This document shows positions 41,301-49,900 of a stretch of 64,000 nucleotides of DNA, in pieces. This DNA comes from Euclidia mi (Eukaryota; Arthropoda; Insecta; Lepidoptera; Erebidae): assembly GCA_944739405.2 (NCBI GenBank), contig OX123209.2, positions 13,038,217 to 13,102,216 on the forward strand, read 5' to 3'. A program made the position numbers and the translations under genes. Positions within the stretch are counted from its first letter, which is position 1, and each line of letters begins with the position of its first letter. The notes below the pieces were generated by a model. The model saw only the letters and a list, made by a program, of their open reading frames with translations. It searched no databases and was not told the origin of the DNA.

Positions 41301-42703
41301 TGCTCAGAGGAGTGTGCCCGGGGTAACAGGGGATCGAAGCCGAGACTATCGTCTCGACAGTCCGTTACGTACACCACTGAGCTATCGCCGCTTACGTAGA
41401 AAATAAGTATTAAAATTGTAATGCTTGACTTGTATCTGTGTACACATATTTCGCTAATTATAGATTTTACAATACGCGAAGGGATTGGTGATGGATATGT
41501 TGCAGGGATATTATAAAAGGCCACGAAAACGGACAATCAGTGATCTCTCGGATAATCTAACGACTTTCTTAAACCAGCGTTATTGTCAAAATATCACTGC
41601 CTTACCTACAATATCACTCAAATCAAATCAAATCAAATCAAATCAAATCAAATTTTATTTGTTAAACATAGGTTTACAATAGTTGGAGACACATATAATA
41701 GTACGCTATGTTTTGTCATTTAGACATAACAAATATTAGGCAGATACCAATTTAATTAACAAGAAAATAATCAATATAAGATGTCAAATTAAATGCATAT
41801 TATGATAATTTAAATTGTCAAATTCGTAAATCCATAGCAACACAATAGTAATCGACATTATTTAACATTTAAGTATAAAAAATTAATTTATCGTTAAAGA
41901 ACTCGTCAATAATGCGAAATGCCAAATGTATTCAATAGGGAAATAATAAATTGTCAAAATTAGATAGATTTTACAATTATTATGATTGTGAAACTTAGTA
42001 GCAATAGTACAAAAATGTAATTAAACTTAATAATTATAATGTATCATTTAAAAATTCGTCAACAGTATAATAACATTTGTCAATCAACATTTTTTGAAGT
42101 ACAGGTTTTAGTTTATTTATTGGCATTGTTTTTATTGAATTAGGGATTTTATTATATATTCAAGGAGCTATGCCAAAGAAGCTCTTGTACAACAGAGAGG
42201 TTTTACATTTTTGATGACATAATTGATTTGACATATTGAGCACGCATAGTTCTTGTATCGGTTTAGTGAAATTATACGACTAATTTCAGAGCCTGTTAAA
42301 TATATAACAATAATCTGTGTAATTATAATGTCACTAGTGAACTTATAATACCTATCACGTTTTGATTAAAACCTTGCGACAGATATGTACATACCTATAT
42401 AAATTTCCTCCGCGACCACGATCGGTGCAAGACGATCGAAAAGTTGCAAACACATGACATAGGTATTTATACCATACGTGCATAGTTAAGTAAATTTACG
42501 CGAACGGGGCTTACCCGTTTTTTTATTTCAGTAATTTATGTTTATTCATACAGAGAAGAGAGTGTCAGTTTGTGTGTAAGGTGTGTACATACTTGGTGCT
42601 GTCCCTGTGTAGTACATCGGCGATGGTCTTCATGGCATCGGCGGCGGCGTACATCCAACAGCGCAGGTCTACGTGCCGCTCGATGTCCGACGGATGGGAC
42701 GCT
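26232..42703 (-). CDS. MOGS: Mannosyl-oligosaccharide glucosidase (glucosidase I, GH63), C-terminal six exons
   Basis: Glucosidase I removes the outermost glucose from the Glc3Man9GlcNAc2 glycan of new glycoproteins in the ER. Exons on - are 42593-42703, 40852-40940, 40052-40171, 36454-36571, 27970-28157 and 26232-26368, with consistent phases, AG acceptors and GT donors. They encode ~250 C-terminal residues of a family usually ~800 long. Hallmarks in order: ERHVDLRCWM, LHWSPHTQTYADYG, GYVSLFPMLLK, LLWSPYGLRSL, RNTEHDPPYWRG then NYLALSALKHYG, and GYLWEQYS...GCRPFNGWTALVVLIMADEY-stop. All match vertebrate MOGS in order. The WEQY segment is where I recall the catalytic Glu of GH63. The N-terminal membrane anchor and earlier exons are not in this window. 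Introns are crammed with mobile DNA. Confidence 0.93.
26430..26990 (+). repeat. Helitron-like fragments in MOGS last intron
   Basis: Two partial copies (26430-26590 and 26840-26990) carry GGCATGTACATATGTTCCTTG-type and CCCGTGGAAATTTCGGGAA-type blocks shared with 3595, 14860 and 55265. Between them, 26700-26830 is unassigned. Confidence 0.4.
27045..27950 (+). repeat. S3 SINE split by a 602-bp insertion
   Basis: The head and body (GGGTTCGATTCTCGCTCAAG, TTGGTCTGGGTGTTTCTATG) lie at 27085-27165. The 3' part (GTAGTACAAGCTCTGCTTAG, TTTGGGACTAGACTGTG) lies at 27895-27938. The element at 27268-27869 sits between them. About 80 unrelated bases at 27165-27240 suggest a second small insertion. Confidence 0.65.
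27268..27869. mobile_element. Long-TIR element, TGTTACGG...CCGTAACA, 4-bp TSD
   Basis: The first ~135 bp (TGTTACGGACGGGGTAACGG, TACGCACAGCGTACACTTT, CTCGACGCGGACA) are mirrored at the right end. ATAT flanks both sides. A (GAAGT)n microsatellite fills 27655-27722. TG...CA ends with a 4-bp duplication would fit a solo LTR, but the long inverted arms are more like a fold-back MITE. No coding capacity. Confidence 0.6.
27970..28157 (-). CDS. MOGS: MOGS exon with EHDPPYWRG motif
   Basis: 188 bp (1+186+1). It encodes SLSKSAPLHMKRNTEHDPP, then YWRGQVWININYLALSALKH, and ends RLRDNVV. EHDPPYWRG is the most conserved C-terminal motif of the family. It is GC-rich against AT-rich introns. Confidence 0.94.
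28700..28890 (-). repeat. S2 SINE in left arm
   Basis: On -: GGCGTAGTGGTTAAAGCGAC, GATTCCTACACGAGACAACA, ATAATTGTTTCGAGTATGTG and CCCGCGACACAGGATTTATT. It mirrors the copy at 32210-32400. Confidence 0.75.
29295..30222. other. Centre of the fold-back, non-coding
   Basis: 29306-29480 is a GCGGGCGCG-rich repeat with duplicated GTGTCCGTAGTG blocks. 29640-29760 ends GCACCCCGCTAGTA, like the Helitron-type ends. The remainder shows nothing recognisable. Confidence 0.4.
30231..30567. mobile_element. hAT-type MITE with 8-bp TSD
   Basis: ATAAAGAT is duplicated at 30223-30230 and 30568-30575. The ends are CACAGACATAG...CTATAGATATCTGTG, with GATCTACATAGATAACGCAA inverted at the right. 337 bp, no coding capacity. 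Confidence 0.7.
30857..31954. mobile_element. piggyBac-type element at TTAA with proven empty site
   Basis: It is flanked by TTAA at 30853-30856 and 31955-31958, and its ends are CCC...GGG. The other arm of the fold-back holds the uninterrupted site (single TTAA at 29095-29098, read on -). This shows a precise insertion duplicating only TTAA. Inner ends are CCCCCCACGTGATTAC and CTCAAGGG. No transposase frame was recognised in its 1.1 kb, so it is a non-autonomous derivative. Confidence 0.85.
31982..32075 (+). repeat. 47-bp tandem duplication in right arm
   Basis: ATAAATACTTGAAAGAAAAG begins both copies (31982 and 32029). It is present once in the left arm, so it arose after the arms separated. 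Confidence 0.85.
32210..32400 (+). repeat. S2 SINE in right arm
   Basis: GGCGAAGGTGTAGCGGCCGC, GATTCCTACACGAGAGAACA, GTGTGATCCATGAATTGTTG, then CCCGCGACACAGGATTTATT. Confidence 0.75.
33056..33702 (-). repeat. Inverted copy of the Penelope 3' end
   Basis: The reverse complement of 35739-36385. It includes the last ~140 codons of the ORF on the - strand (ending VDSNTNT) and the 3' non-coding part. A partial, inverted leading copy is a known arrangement in Penelope-like elements. Confidence 0.88.
33765..35121 (+). pseudogene. Penelope-like ORF, N-terminal and RT fingers/palm part
   Basis: It begins at an ATG in the pLTR (MCNIRVNPRKYYVNQ) and continues in one frame, through a single TAG at 34380-34382, to 35121. 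Visible Penelope RT blocks: LRADKGNATVVMD, LYGLPKIQKENAPLRPIVSQ and the catalytic-Asp motif VSFDVQSLFTCLP. The frame is lost after HCLTTG, where ~15-20 residues preceding MGSPVSPV appear deleted. The N-terminal ~200 residues are Lys/Arg-rich and probably nucleic-acid binding. Confidence 0.85.
35122..36174 (+). pseudogene. Penelope-like ORF, RT YVDD motif and GIY-YIG endonuclease
   Basis: It resumes at MGSPVSPVVADIF in another frame. The RT active site is FYKRYVDDTF. At ~240-275 of this segment a GIY-YIG nuclease is seen (GVYKIDCECGLSYIGQTKR, then a second-strand RLKEH), with Cys/His residues (CEC, CDHVEQGTNH) as in Penelope nucleases. The stop is at 36172-36174. This half has no internal lesions. 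It cannot be translated with the first half because of the frameshift at 35121. Confidence 0.88.
36232..36281 (+). ncRNA. Hammerhead-ribozyme-like fold in the Penelope terminal repeat (degenerate)
   Basis: It has a GAAT...ATTC stem followed by GAAACGTC, flanked by GCC/GGC able to form stem I. This is the order GAAA-(stem III)-GUC of minimal hammerheads known from Penelope-like elements. The CUGANGA box is poorly kept (GTGAACA). An inverted copy is at 33161-33208. Probably inactive; the assignment is tentative. Confidence 0.3.
36454..36571 (-). CDS. MOGS: MOGS exon GYVSLFPMLLK...LWSPYGLR
   Basis: 118 bp (2+114+2) with donor CAGGTAAGTC and acceptor TTGTTCCAG. The encoded segment aligns by eye with GYVSLFPFLLR and LWSPFGLR of vertebrate MOGS. 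Confidence 0.93.
36607..37288. mobile_element. Nested MITEs: outer arms GGAAGGAAAGAGGAACCCGC
   Basis: The outer pair (36605-36636 and 37260-37288) is inverted. Inside lies a second inverted pair (36648-36725 and 36848-36928; CTATTGCAATAGAAAAAGGT), and to its right a third element (36939-37251). Three layers of inverted repeats in 0.7 kb imply successive insertions. No coding capacity. Confidence 0.6.
36939..37251. mobile_element. TA-flanked MITE, 313 bp
   Basis: The ends GGGTATTTGACTAAAAAAAT and the complement are preceded and followed by TA. The arms run ~60 bp, to TATTGGAT/ATCCAATA. TA duplication points to the Tc1/mariner group. Confidence 0.65.
37369..39448. mobile_element. TTA-flanked MITE expanded by a minisatellite
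   Basis: The arms TGTCTAAACACACTATGCCG (left) and TGTCTAAACTCACTATGCCG (right complement) continue as AACTTACGCGACCGAA. TTA stands at 37366-37368 and 39449-39451. The inner satellite unit contains the same CGCGACCGAAGTTCG as the arms, so it was probably amplified from the element's own terminal sequence. Superfamily (PIF/Harbinger) is inferred from the TTA duplication. Confidence 0.65.
37531..39358 (+). repeat. 59-bp tandem repeat, ~31 copies
   Basis: The unit begins CTAGTAGTAGAGCACACATT and contains CGACCGAAGTTCGGTTCGAT. Starts at 37531, 37590 and 37649 fix the 59-bp period. Variants are ordered: early copies alternate GATGAAG/GACGAAG, late copies carry GGTACGATT. A block with a GGATCG variant repeats (37590 and 38190), suggesting a ~600-bp internal duplication. 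Confidence 0.93.
39592..39828 (+). repeat. RTE-type LINE 3' end
   Basis: CGTGTGGTGACGGATTAAGA to GTCCAGCAGTGGACTGTTTA, then (GAT)n. Same order as 14258 and 52666. Confidence 0.65.
40052..40171 (-). CDS. MOGS: MOGS exon TDGVRLVRVPP...LVTSAF
   Basis: 120 bp (2+117+1), acceptor TTTGTCTGTAG, donor CGGTAAGTTC. It corresponds to the variable loop before GYVSLFP in the family; conservation is lower, but phase and position fit exactly. Confidence 0.88.
40447..40834. mobile_element. 388-bp TTA-flanked MITE beside a MOGS splice donor
   Basis: TTA lies at 40444-40446 and 40835-40837. The arms are GGGCCTTATCATACTAGCGG (left) and GGGCCTTATCACACTAGCGG (right complement), continuing with TTTGAGAGCGGTTGCGG. 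The interior is CpG-rich (ACGCGCAACGAATTCGTT and similar). It ends 8 bp from the donor hexamer at 40846-40851. Confidence 0.75.
40852..40940 (-). CDS. MOGS: MOGS exon LHWSPHTQTYADYG
   Basis: 89 bp (1+87+1). It encodes FETMRDQLGDEELLNELHW then SPHTQTYADY. The acceptor is CTGGTTCCAG and the donor ATGGTAAGTA. Confidence 0.9.
41155..41395 (-). repeat. S1 SINE tail joined to a different tRNA-like head
   Basis: The S1 3' half (41155-41275) is preceded on - by a tRNA-like stretch (GCGGCGATAGCTCAGTGGTG ... GGCTTCGATCCCCTG, 41300-41395), which differs from other S1 heads. It is a SINE, not a tRNA gene: it lacks a closed acceptor stem and continues into SINE body. Confidence 0.5.
41617..42330 (-). mobile_element. 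5'-truncated CR1-like LINE with (AAATC)n tail
   Basis: On - it reads ORF2 C-terminus, ~380-bp 3' UTR, then a pentanucleotide tail (AATCA repeated, 41617-41655). Its C-terminus (IDKCYYTVDEF) resembles LEKCYYSIDDM of the full-length element at 58091, so the two are related families. Confidence 0.65.
42034..42330 (-). pseudogene. ORF2 C-terminal remnant of CR1-like LINE
   Basis: About 70-95 codons ending TTA-TAA at 42034. It includes LLYKSFFGIAP, an in-frame TGA (where a Trp codon would be expected), then IYNKIPNSIKTMPINKL. No functional domain is left. Confidence 0.6.
42593..42703 (-). CDS. MOGS: MOGS exon ERHVDLRCWM, first in the window
   Basis: 111 bp (1+108+2). It encodes ASHPSDIERHVDLRCWMYAA, then DAMKTIADVLHRDST. 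ASHPS-ERHLDLRCW is conserved in MOGS. The acceptor GTTTGACAG lies only ~22 bp from the end of the Harbinger element at 42726. The donor is GTATGT. Confidence 0.92.
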
Positions 42704-42754
42704 CTGTCAAACATCAACTATATTTAGCCTTGTATTCATTACGCAACATTTGTC

Positions 42755-42950
42755 CTGACTCCTGACCCTGCTTTTTTTATACACCTAATAGGAACCATAG
42801 ACCTCAGTATCTGGTATAAATTTCAATTTGCTAGGTCCACTCATTCCTGAGAAAATCGGTGGTGACACACGGACAGACAGACAGACAGACGGACAAGAAA
42901 GTGATCTTATAAGGGTTCTTTTTTACCTTGTGAGGTACGGAACCCTAAAA
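42755..42950 (-). repeat. GTTCCGTACC-family repeat adjoining the left TIR
   Basis: On - it reads AGGGTTCCGTACCTCACAAG through the TCTG microsatellite to CCTATTAGGTGTATAAAAA, as at 53086-53285. It begins right after the Harbinger TIR. Confidence 0.65.
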
Positions 42951-42959
42951 AGGACAGGT

Positions 42960-43220
42960 CAGAAGTACCCTAAACAAAAGAGCATGCATGAGAAACTTGA
43001 TGGGAGTGTATGAAGGAAGAGAGGTATGTCGGGATCGTTGCAGGTGGCATTCCGTAGTCTCTCCCTACTGTATGTATTTACATCCATAGACTCACGCCTG
43101 TTTCCCGGAGGGGTAGGCAGAGACTACGGAACGCCATTTGCCACGATCCTGACATACCTCACTTGCTTCACTCACTCCCATCAAGTTTCTCATGCATGTT
43201 CTTCGTTACGGGCACTTCTG
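42960..43220. repeat. Inverted pair of RTE-like LINE fragments
   Basis: TGCATGAGAAACTTGATGGGAGTG and ATTCCGTAGTCTCTCCCTAC (42980-43065) are mirrored at 43110-43200. The right arm ends GCCTGTTTCCCGGAGGGGTA, the same tail as the LINE fragment at 53390. Non-coding. Confidence 0.5.
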
Positions 43221-43612
43221 ACTTGTACTATGGATGTATGCATGCATTAGTGTGCCTCGTTGGTTATTTATCTATAACCTGAGAATGCCCGCATTTTTAC
43301 CCGCACAGTTTATTTTAATGTAACCAGGAAATCAATTTTTAGCGCACCTTTGTGGTACCCAAAGCATAAACAGAATTTCATCTTTCTTCGTCCAATAGGT
43401 TTGAATTGTTGATAAACACTATTTTTAAACAGTGTTTCATCATCTCTGGCCTCTGGAAACAGTTTATAAACAGTTCATAAACAAATGTGATGCAACATTG
43501 TTTATGAAACATGCTGCCGTGCTTCCCAATTGAATGGAGCGCAAGCCGAAACATCTTGTTTATAAGCAAAAGTCAACCGGCGAGGACGTGTGTTGCGCGA
43601 GTTTATTAAAAC

Positions 43613-43954
43613 ATGGAAGTAGTGTGGTCTAACAACCAAGTTTCGATGCTCATAGAGCTTTATCAACAGCATGAATTACTTTGGGACTCTTCAAATAGAG
43701 ATTATAAAGATAAATTAAAGAAAAATGATGCTTGGGCCGATATTGCGGCAGAATTGAACATGTCACAAAGGGAAGTGGAAACGAAGATGCATATTCTACG
43801 CTCACAATTTTCCCGTGAAAAGAAAAAACTTAGGTCATCAAAAAGAACTGGAAGCGGCGCCGAAGTGATTAAAAGCAGATGGCAGTGGTATGATCCGCTA
43901 CAATTTTTATTACGGGGTGCAACGACGTCTGGAACATCGGATACGATGGGAATT
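43613..43954 (+). CDS. MADF exon
   Basis: The ATG at 43613 opens MEVVWSNNQVSMLIELYQQ, with no upstream in-frame ATG nearby. The domain is complete within the exon, which ends TSGTSDTMGI at the GTGAGT donor. Confidence 0.78.
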
Positions 43955-46900
43955 GTGAGTACCTACCTACATCTTTATATTATTTGCCGTGTTGTTCAGA
44001 AATAAAATTCTATTCCTTTTCTATTGAATTAGACCAAGTTTAAAATAAATGTAACGTTTAACAAGATAGGTAGTTTCACAGATTATACAGTTATACTAAG
44101 TTTTTAGAATAATTTTCATGCGTTTATTTATTTTATGCGTTCATACATGTTGGATAATTACGAGAGCAACTTGAAAATGTGTTTTTTTGTTGTTGAGATA
44201 TCTTAAAGATTTTTATATCAAAGGAAAGCTCTTGGTCTAAAACCATTTTGTCATATAAATTGGTCCACGCGTTAGAATGTAAACAACCAGAATTGTTGAT
44301 GTTTTTGTTCTACGAACTTTTTAATTAACACATGTCATTGTTACAATTTCACAAGTAGCAGGCTTAAAAGGTATGGCTTTTCTGAAAACGCGAAAGCCAG
44401 CACATAATATGCCAAACACATTTTTTACTATCCTTCTTGCTCTGGAAAGGCCGTATCTGTAAATGCGCTTTATGGTTGCACGATTGTGAGTACAGGATAA
44501 GGCTTTATAATATTTTCGGATAAGGCAAATGCGCTGTCCCCTACTATTACATAAGGTAGATTCGGACCATTTGGTGAAATTGGTTGAGACTGTGTAATAT
44601 TCAAATTGTTTTTACATGACTGCCCAAAAAAAGGAGTGTAATGTTTTCAGGATTCATGTATGTATGATTATGTAAGTATGTATGTATATAAGTTTCTTTA
44701 TTCCACTATAACTTCTAAATGCCTGGACTGATTAGGATGTATGGGGTATCATTAGAATCCTTACATCACCCCGAGCAACACTGGATATATATTTTTATAG
44801 AAGTGAAGATATGGGTGTGAAGCCATTTTCAAATAAGAAACATCATAGTGCCATCTAACGTTCAACGGCTTATTAACTTTTTAGTTCACTTTTTTGCAGG
44901 GCAGTCGTGTTTTTTAATTTTCTAATTATTTATTTTTTTGTGTCACTGCATCGTAAAATGGAGTTTCCTGAAAGATTCCACTGTCCGAAGATCTGCCTTT
45001 AGCACCACAATTCGCATACATAAAGTTGTAATTTTTTGAGTTTTTATGCCGTGTGGTTGACGGCATAGAATATTTGTAAAATTTTTATGCCGTGTGGTTG
45101 ACGGCATAGAATACAAGTGTCACCACCCCCTATCTTCCCGTGGGTGTCGTAAGAGGCGACTAAGGGATAACACGATGCAAATACCATCTTTGCGTAGAGA
45201 CGGAAAACTCGACATCAAACCCTATACGACTGCCTTGTTGGTCTCGCGGCATAAATGTGCGCGTGGGATCGGGCGGTCCCGGGTTCGATTCCTGGGTCGG
45301 GCAGTGTTATTGGGTTTTTCTGTCACAAAATTCTCAGTAGCAGCTCGGAGTCTGGAAATGTGCCCGATACGGCAATAGGCTCGCCCCTTATTACATGGGA
45401 CTAAAGTATATCTGGCGAAAAGTGAGTGTAGAAATACACCTCTGCCTACCCCTTCGGGGATAAAAGGCGTGACGATATGTATGTATGTATGTAAAGTTGT
45501 AATTTGCGTCAACTATTGCCATTAGTACAATGCTGAATTGTTCTTTATAGTTAAAAAAGAAAGAAGAAAGAAAAACTATTTATTTGTCACAGACACAGAA
45601 CAATTACAACATTTAACAAGTCGCAAGTCTCTCATTACATTAGTCTGTGACAGAAAGGTACACACTCAGCTATTGTTGCATTGTGGTAGTGACCACAATA
45701 CAACGCTGGTATTCTGTGTGTACCTTAAATGCCGCACGGACGTTAATCAGTACAATATACTTAAAATAAGAAAAAGAGAATAATAATACATAAACAAATT
45801 TTAACATAGGGACATGAATGAAATTATATCTAGCACATACAATATAGAGATGAATAAAATTATAAAAGAATGTTATAAAATAAAGTAACAAAATCGACTT
45901 CGTTACTAGTACAAGTATTATATTTATCTATGCTAGTACCTATTCAAGTCGGCGGCGCATGCATCATTCATTTACAATGCAAAATAATTATGCAACGGCG
46001 AGGCGCAGGCGTGCGCGCGAGCGAGCGGGCTGGCCGCGGGATCGACGCGTCGCGTCACAATACTCGCAATACAGCCGACACTCTCGCCCGCGCGCGGTGC
46101 GCGCGATGTAATCATTGTTTACATTTGGTTTACATCATTTATCAAATATAAAATTGACAGATTATTAATTAAAAAAGTAAAAGTTTAAAAAATGTTTACC
46201 AGTGTATCGTTTAACAGTCACAAAACATAGCATCAACAAGGTTCGTCACACTTTTAACCATCAGGCCTGAGTGAAACAATGGTGATAGATAATAATAATT
46301 GATCAATTAGCCACCTCGTGTGGCCCGAACGTCGTCATACATACCTGCCTCGTCTGCAGATCACAACCATAACGTAAGTAACACTTTGTTTTTTTTTTTA
46401 CGCTTAGGTACCCATTAGGTACCTATTATAACTTTTGTTTTGTTAAAATATATTTTTTTAAGTGACATTTAAAACTTGCTTTCGTTTTCAGTGATCTCAA
46501 TGGAGGAGGTAAATCGTTCCAGCAGCGAGTGGCGGCATATTTGAAACAGCCCCGAAATGCTGTTGTTTTATATTTTGGCATTGTGAGCGGGTTGGAAGTG
46601 GAACGAGTGGAGTATGTATAGTGATCCTGTCTCCAACTTAACTTATTAAAAAGGTACAACGGTTTTTGTGTGTTTACAATGCCAAATAATAGCGTAGCCA
46701 AATGAAGCTGTCGTCGTGCCGCCATTTTTAAAATATTGGCTTGATTTAAGTAAGGTGTGACATGGCTACGACGTGGGATATCGAAACAGAACCGGGCACA
46801 AGCATTTTGAACCCGCTGTATCAGTCGGCCGGTTCGAGACAGTAAACATGGACCATACACAACATCCATATAGTTAAATTTTGCTAGTACCAGGCTGTCT

Positions 46901-49900
46901 ACTAACCTCTTTCGCAAAGCAACACTTAGATAATTTCTAAACCTATATAATAACTTTAATCTATAAAAACAATTTTTAGTAACATTGGTAATATATGTTT
47001 CAAAGTGAAGTTCTGGGTCAATTATCAAGCCTAAGTTACTTGCCGATTCTACTCTTGATATTTCAACCCCTTTAACTTTAATAACCGGCTTAGCTAACAA
47101 AATGTCCTTTATTTGTTTTTTACTACCCAGTATCATGAAGTTAGACTTCAGTGGATTCAAAACCAGGGCATTTTCCTCAGACCATCTGACCACCTCCTTC
47201 AGAACTTTATTGATTCTTAAAACCATAGCAGTCGTATCTACCGCTTTAAATGACACATATAATTGTAGGTCATCCGCGTACATATGGTATTGAATATCTG
47301 TCAAGCATTTTGTAATGTCTGCAGTGTAGATGACGAACAGCAAAGGTCCAAGAATGGATCCTTGTGGAATTCCTCGGGATACAGATTGGGGAGGGGATGA
47401 TATTGAAGTACCATCTTCCCTCTTTATCTCAACGTACTGCGATCTGTTTGTCAAATAGCTGTTGAACCATAGGACTGCACTTTCACTAAAACCATAATAT
47501 TTTAACTTTGAAAGTAGCAGTGGAACATTTATAGCGTCAAAAGCACGGGAGTAGTCTAATAATGTAAGAATAGTACCCTCCCCTCTGTCCCGCGCTTCAA
47601 TTATATTACCCACAACATCCGCCAGAGCCGTTGCCGTGCCGCGTCCCCGTCTGAAACCAGACTGTAGTTCAGGGAGAATGTTGTTTGTTTCAAGATATTC
47701 CATCATTTGCAAATATACAACCCGCTCGAGAACCTTGGATAAGCAAGGCAATATGCTTATCGGTCGCAGGTCTTTGTAAGTTCGAGGCGTATTATTTTTT
47801 GGTAGAATATAGATTTGCCGTAACTATAAAATTCAAAAAAGGTTAATTGAGAAATGGATACATGTGGACTGCCGGGAACGTCCAGGAAAGCGGTATTTAT
47901 TGCGTGTGGGTCGTGCAAATGACAAGGTAAAGTAGTGCCCTGATTTGATTGATAGACGTGAGTCTTTAAATTATTCCACAAGCTTTTGGGATCGTGTATT
48001 TTATCATTTATATTCTTATTAAAATAGGCTCTTTTCTCGGCATGTAAGGCTTCCTTAACTTGACGTTTTAGTTGGAGGTAATAGTCTTTGTGGCTGTCCA
48101 ATTTAGAAACATGATACCGATTACGCGCGTCATTACGCAAACTGAACATTAATTTTATTGTCTCTGTAATCCAAGGGGTTGCAGGGCCACGGAAAACCCT
48201 AGCCATTACAGGGGCATGTGCGTTAAATAGTTGTAGAACACATTGAGTAAACACAGAGACAATACTATCCACACTCCCTGTCCCACACATATAATCCCAT
48301 TGAATCGAATCTAGGTCACTAGCGAAGTTTTCAAAAACTATATTTTTGAATGGACGATATTCCACTATTCTTGGCTGTGGTTTGTCTTTTTTAATTATAA
48401 GTTGACATGTCACAAAGGAGTGATGGCCCAGCTCATCAATATGATCCACACATACATTCTTATAACGGGCATCTGTGCAAATTATGTCTATAAGTGAACA
48501 GCTCTCCTGAGTGAAATGTGTCGGCGTGGTCACTATCTGCTCAAAACCAGAGTAATTTATAAAATCTACCAGCTGTCTATATTTAGATGTATCCTTATCC
48601 AACATATTGACATTAAAGTCCCCTAGAAGTATAATATTGTCATATGGAGCCAAGGCGCTAATGCTCGCTGTCATGGAGTCAATAAAGCAAGTCAGATCTA
48701 GCCATGGTGGCCGATACGCGGTGCCAACAAGAAGTTTCTTTTTGTTTAATGTTATGCTCAACCACAATTGCTCGACCCGTGCATCCTCTGGATGAGCCAA
48801 AACACGTACACGTACACCATCCCTAACATAAAAAGCTACTCCTCCACCACGTCCCCCACGTACACTCAGCGGACGAGGTACATGTTTAAGGTGGTAACCC
48901 TGCACAGCCGGAGCTCTACCCTCCTCTCCCACTCGTAGCCATGTCTCATTTATAGCCATTATATCCACCGAGTGGCAATGCATAGCCAACATAAATTCGT
49001 CTTGTCCAGTAGCAAGAGAGCCCGCATTGAAAAGACCCAACTTAAGCAATTTATTTTTCGTCATTGATACATGATATACAACCTCTGCAGTTGTAAATTA
49101 TGTAATTGTAAATAACACACAAAACCATAATGTAATGTATATAATAGTACATTTTCGGAGCATAGTGCTCATAAATACACGTGACCCTACAAGGCGCCTG
49201 CACACAAACAAATAGGTAAAATAAAATAAACATATATGACCACATCAAATGTACCCTGAAATTGTTGAGTAATTTATTCTTGGTAATTATCTTGTTAATT
49301 ATGTGTAAGTCCAACAATAACCATATTTGTATGTAACTTATGTTATTATAGTAATTAAAAATCTGCAAATAAAAATTATACAAACTATTAAGTTGTTTTA
49401 CTTTGCGTTCCAGCTCCGGCGCCAAACGTGGACACGATGTCAGCCTCGCTACGTATAGGACAGACGTCATCGCCGGGTGTTTTCCGGGCAAATATTCGGC
49501 CTCTGTTGGTCCAGACAAACTTCCACCCACAACGCAACCCGGCTTCCCTCGCTTGACGAAATAACGCCCTGTTTCGCTTGGTAAGGCGCTCGTTTACATA
49601 GAATCTCTTTGGCTGTCCGGGGAGATTCAGACCAGATGTGTCCGCACCACGACGTACTCTAGCAGCTCTTAAAATGGTGTTCCGCAGGTCATTCCGTACA
49701 AGTCGGACGACTACGGTACGCGGGCGGTTTTCTATAGGACCCGATGAGTCTGTCGCATTTAGATGTCGCCCACCAGCACGATGAATGCTCACTATGTCAC
49801 GGTCCTCAATGGCTACGCCCAGTTTGGTAGCTATGAGACCTACAGTGTGTAAAAGGTTTTCACTGTTGCTCTCCGGTATGTTTGTAATCTCAATGTCGTT

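Noticed and set aside
41300..41395. tRNA gene on -
   Set aside because: A and B boxes are present but there is no closed acceptor stem, and it runs into SINE body. The same holds for the heads at 13378, 19385, 20995, 24172 and 45228.
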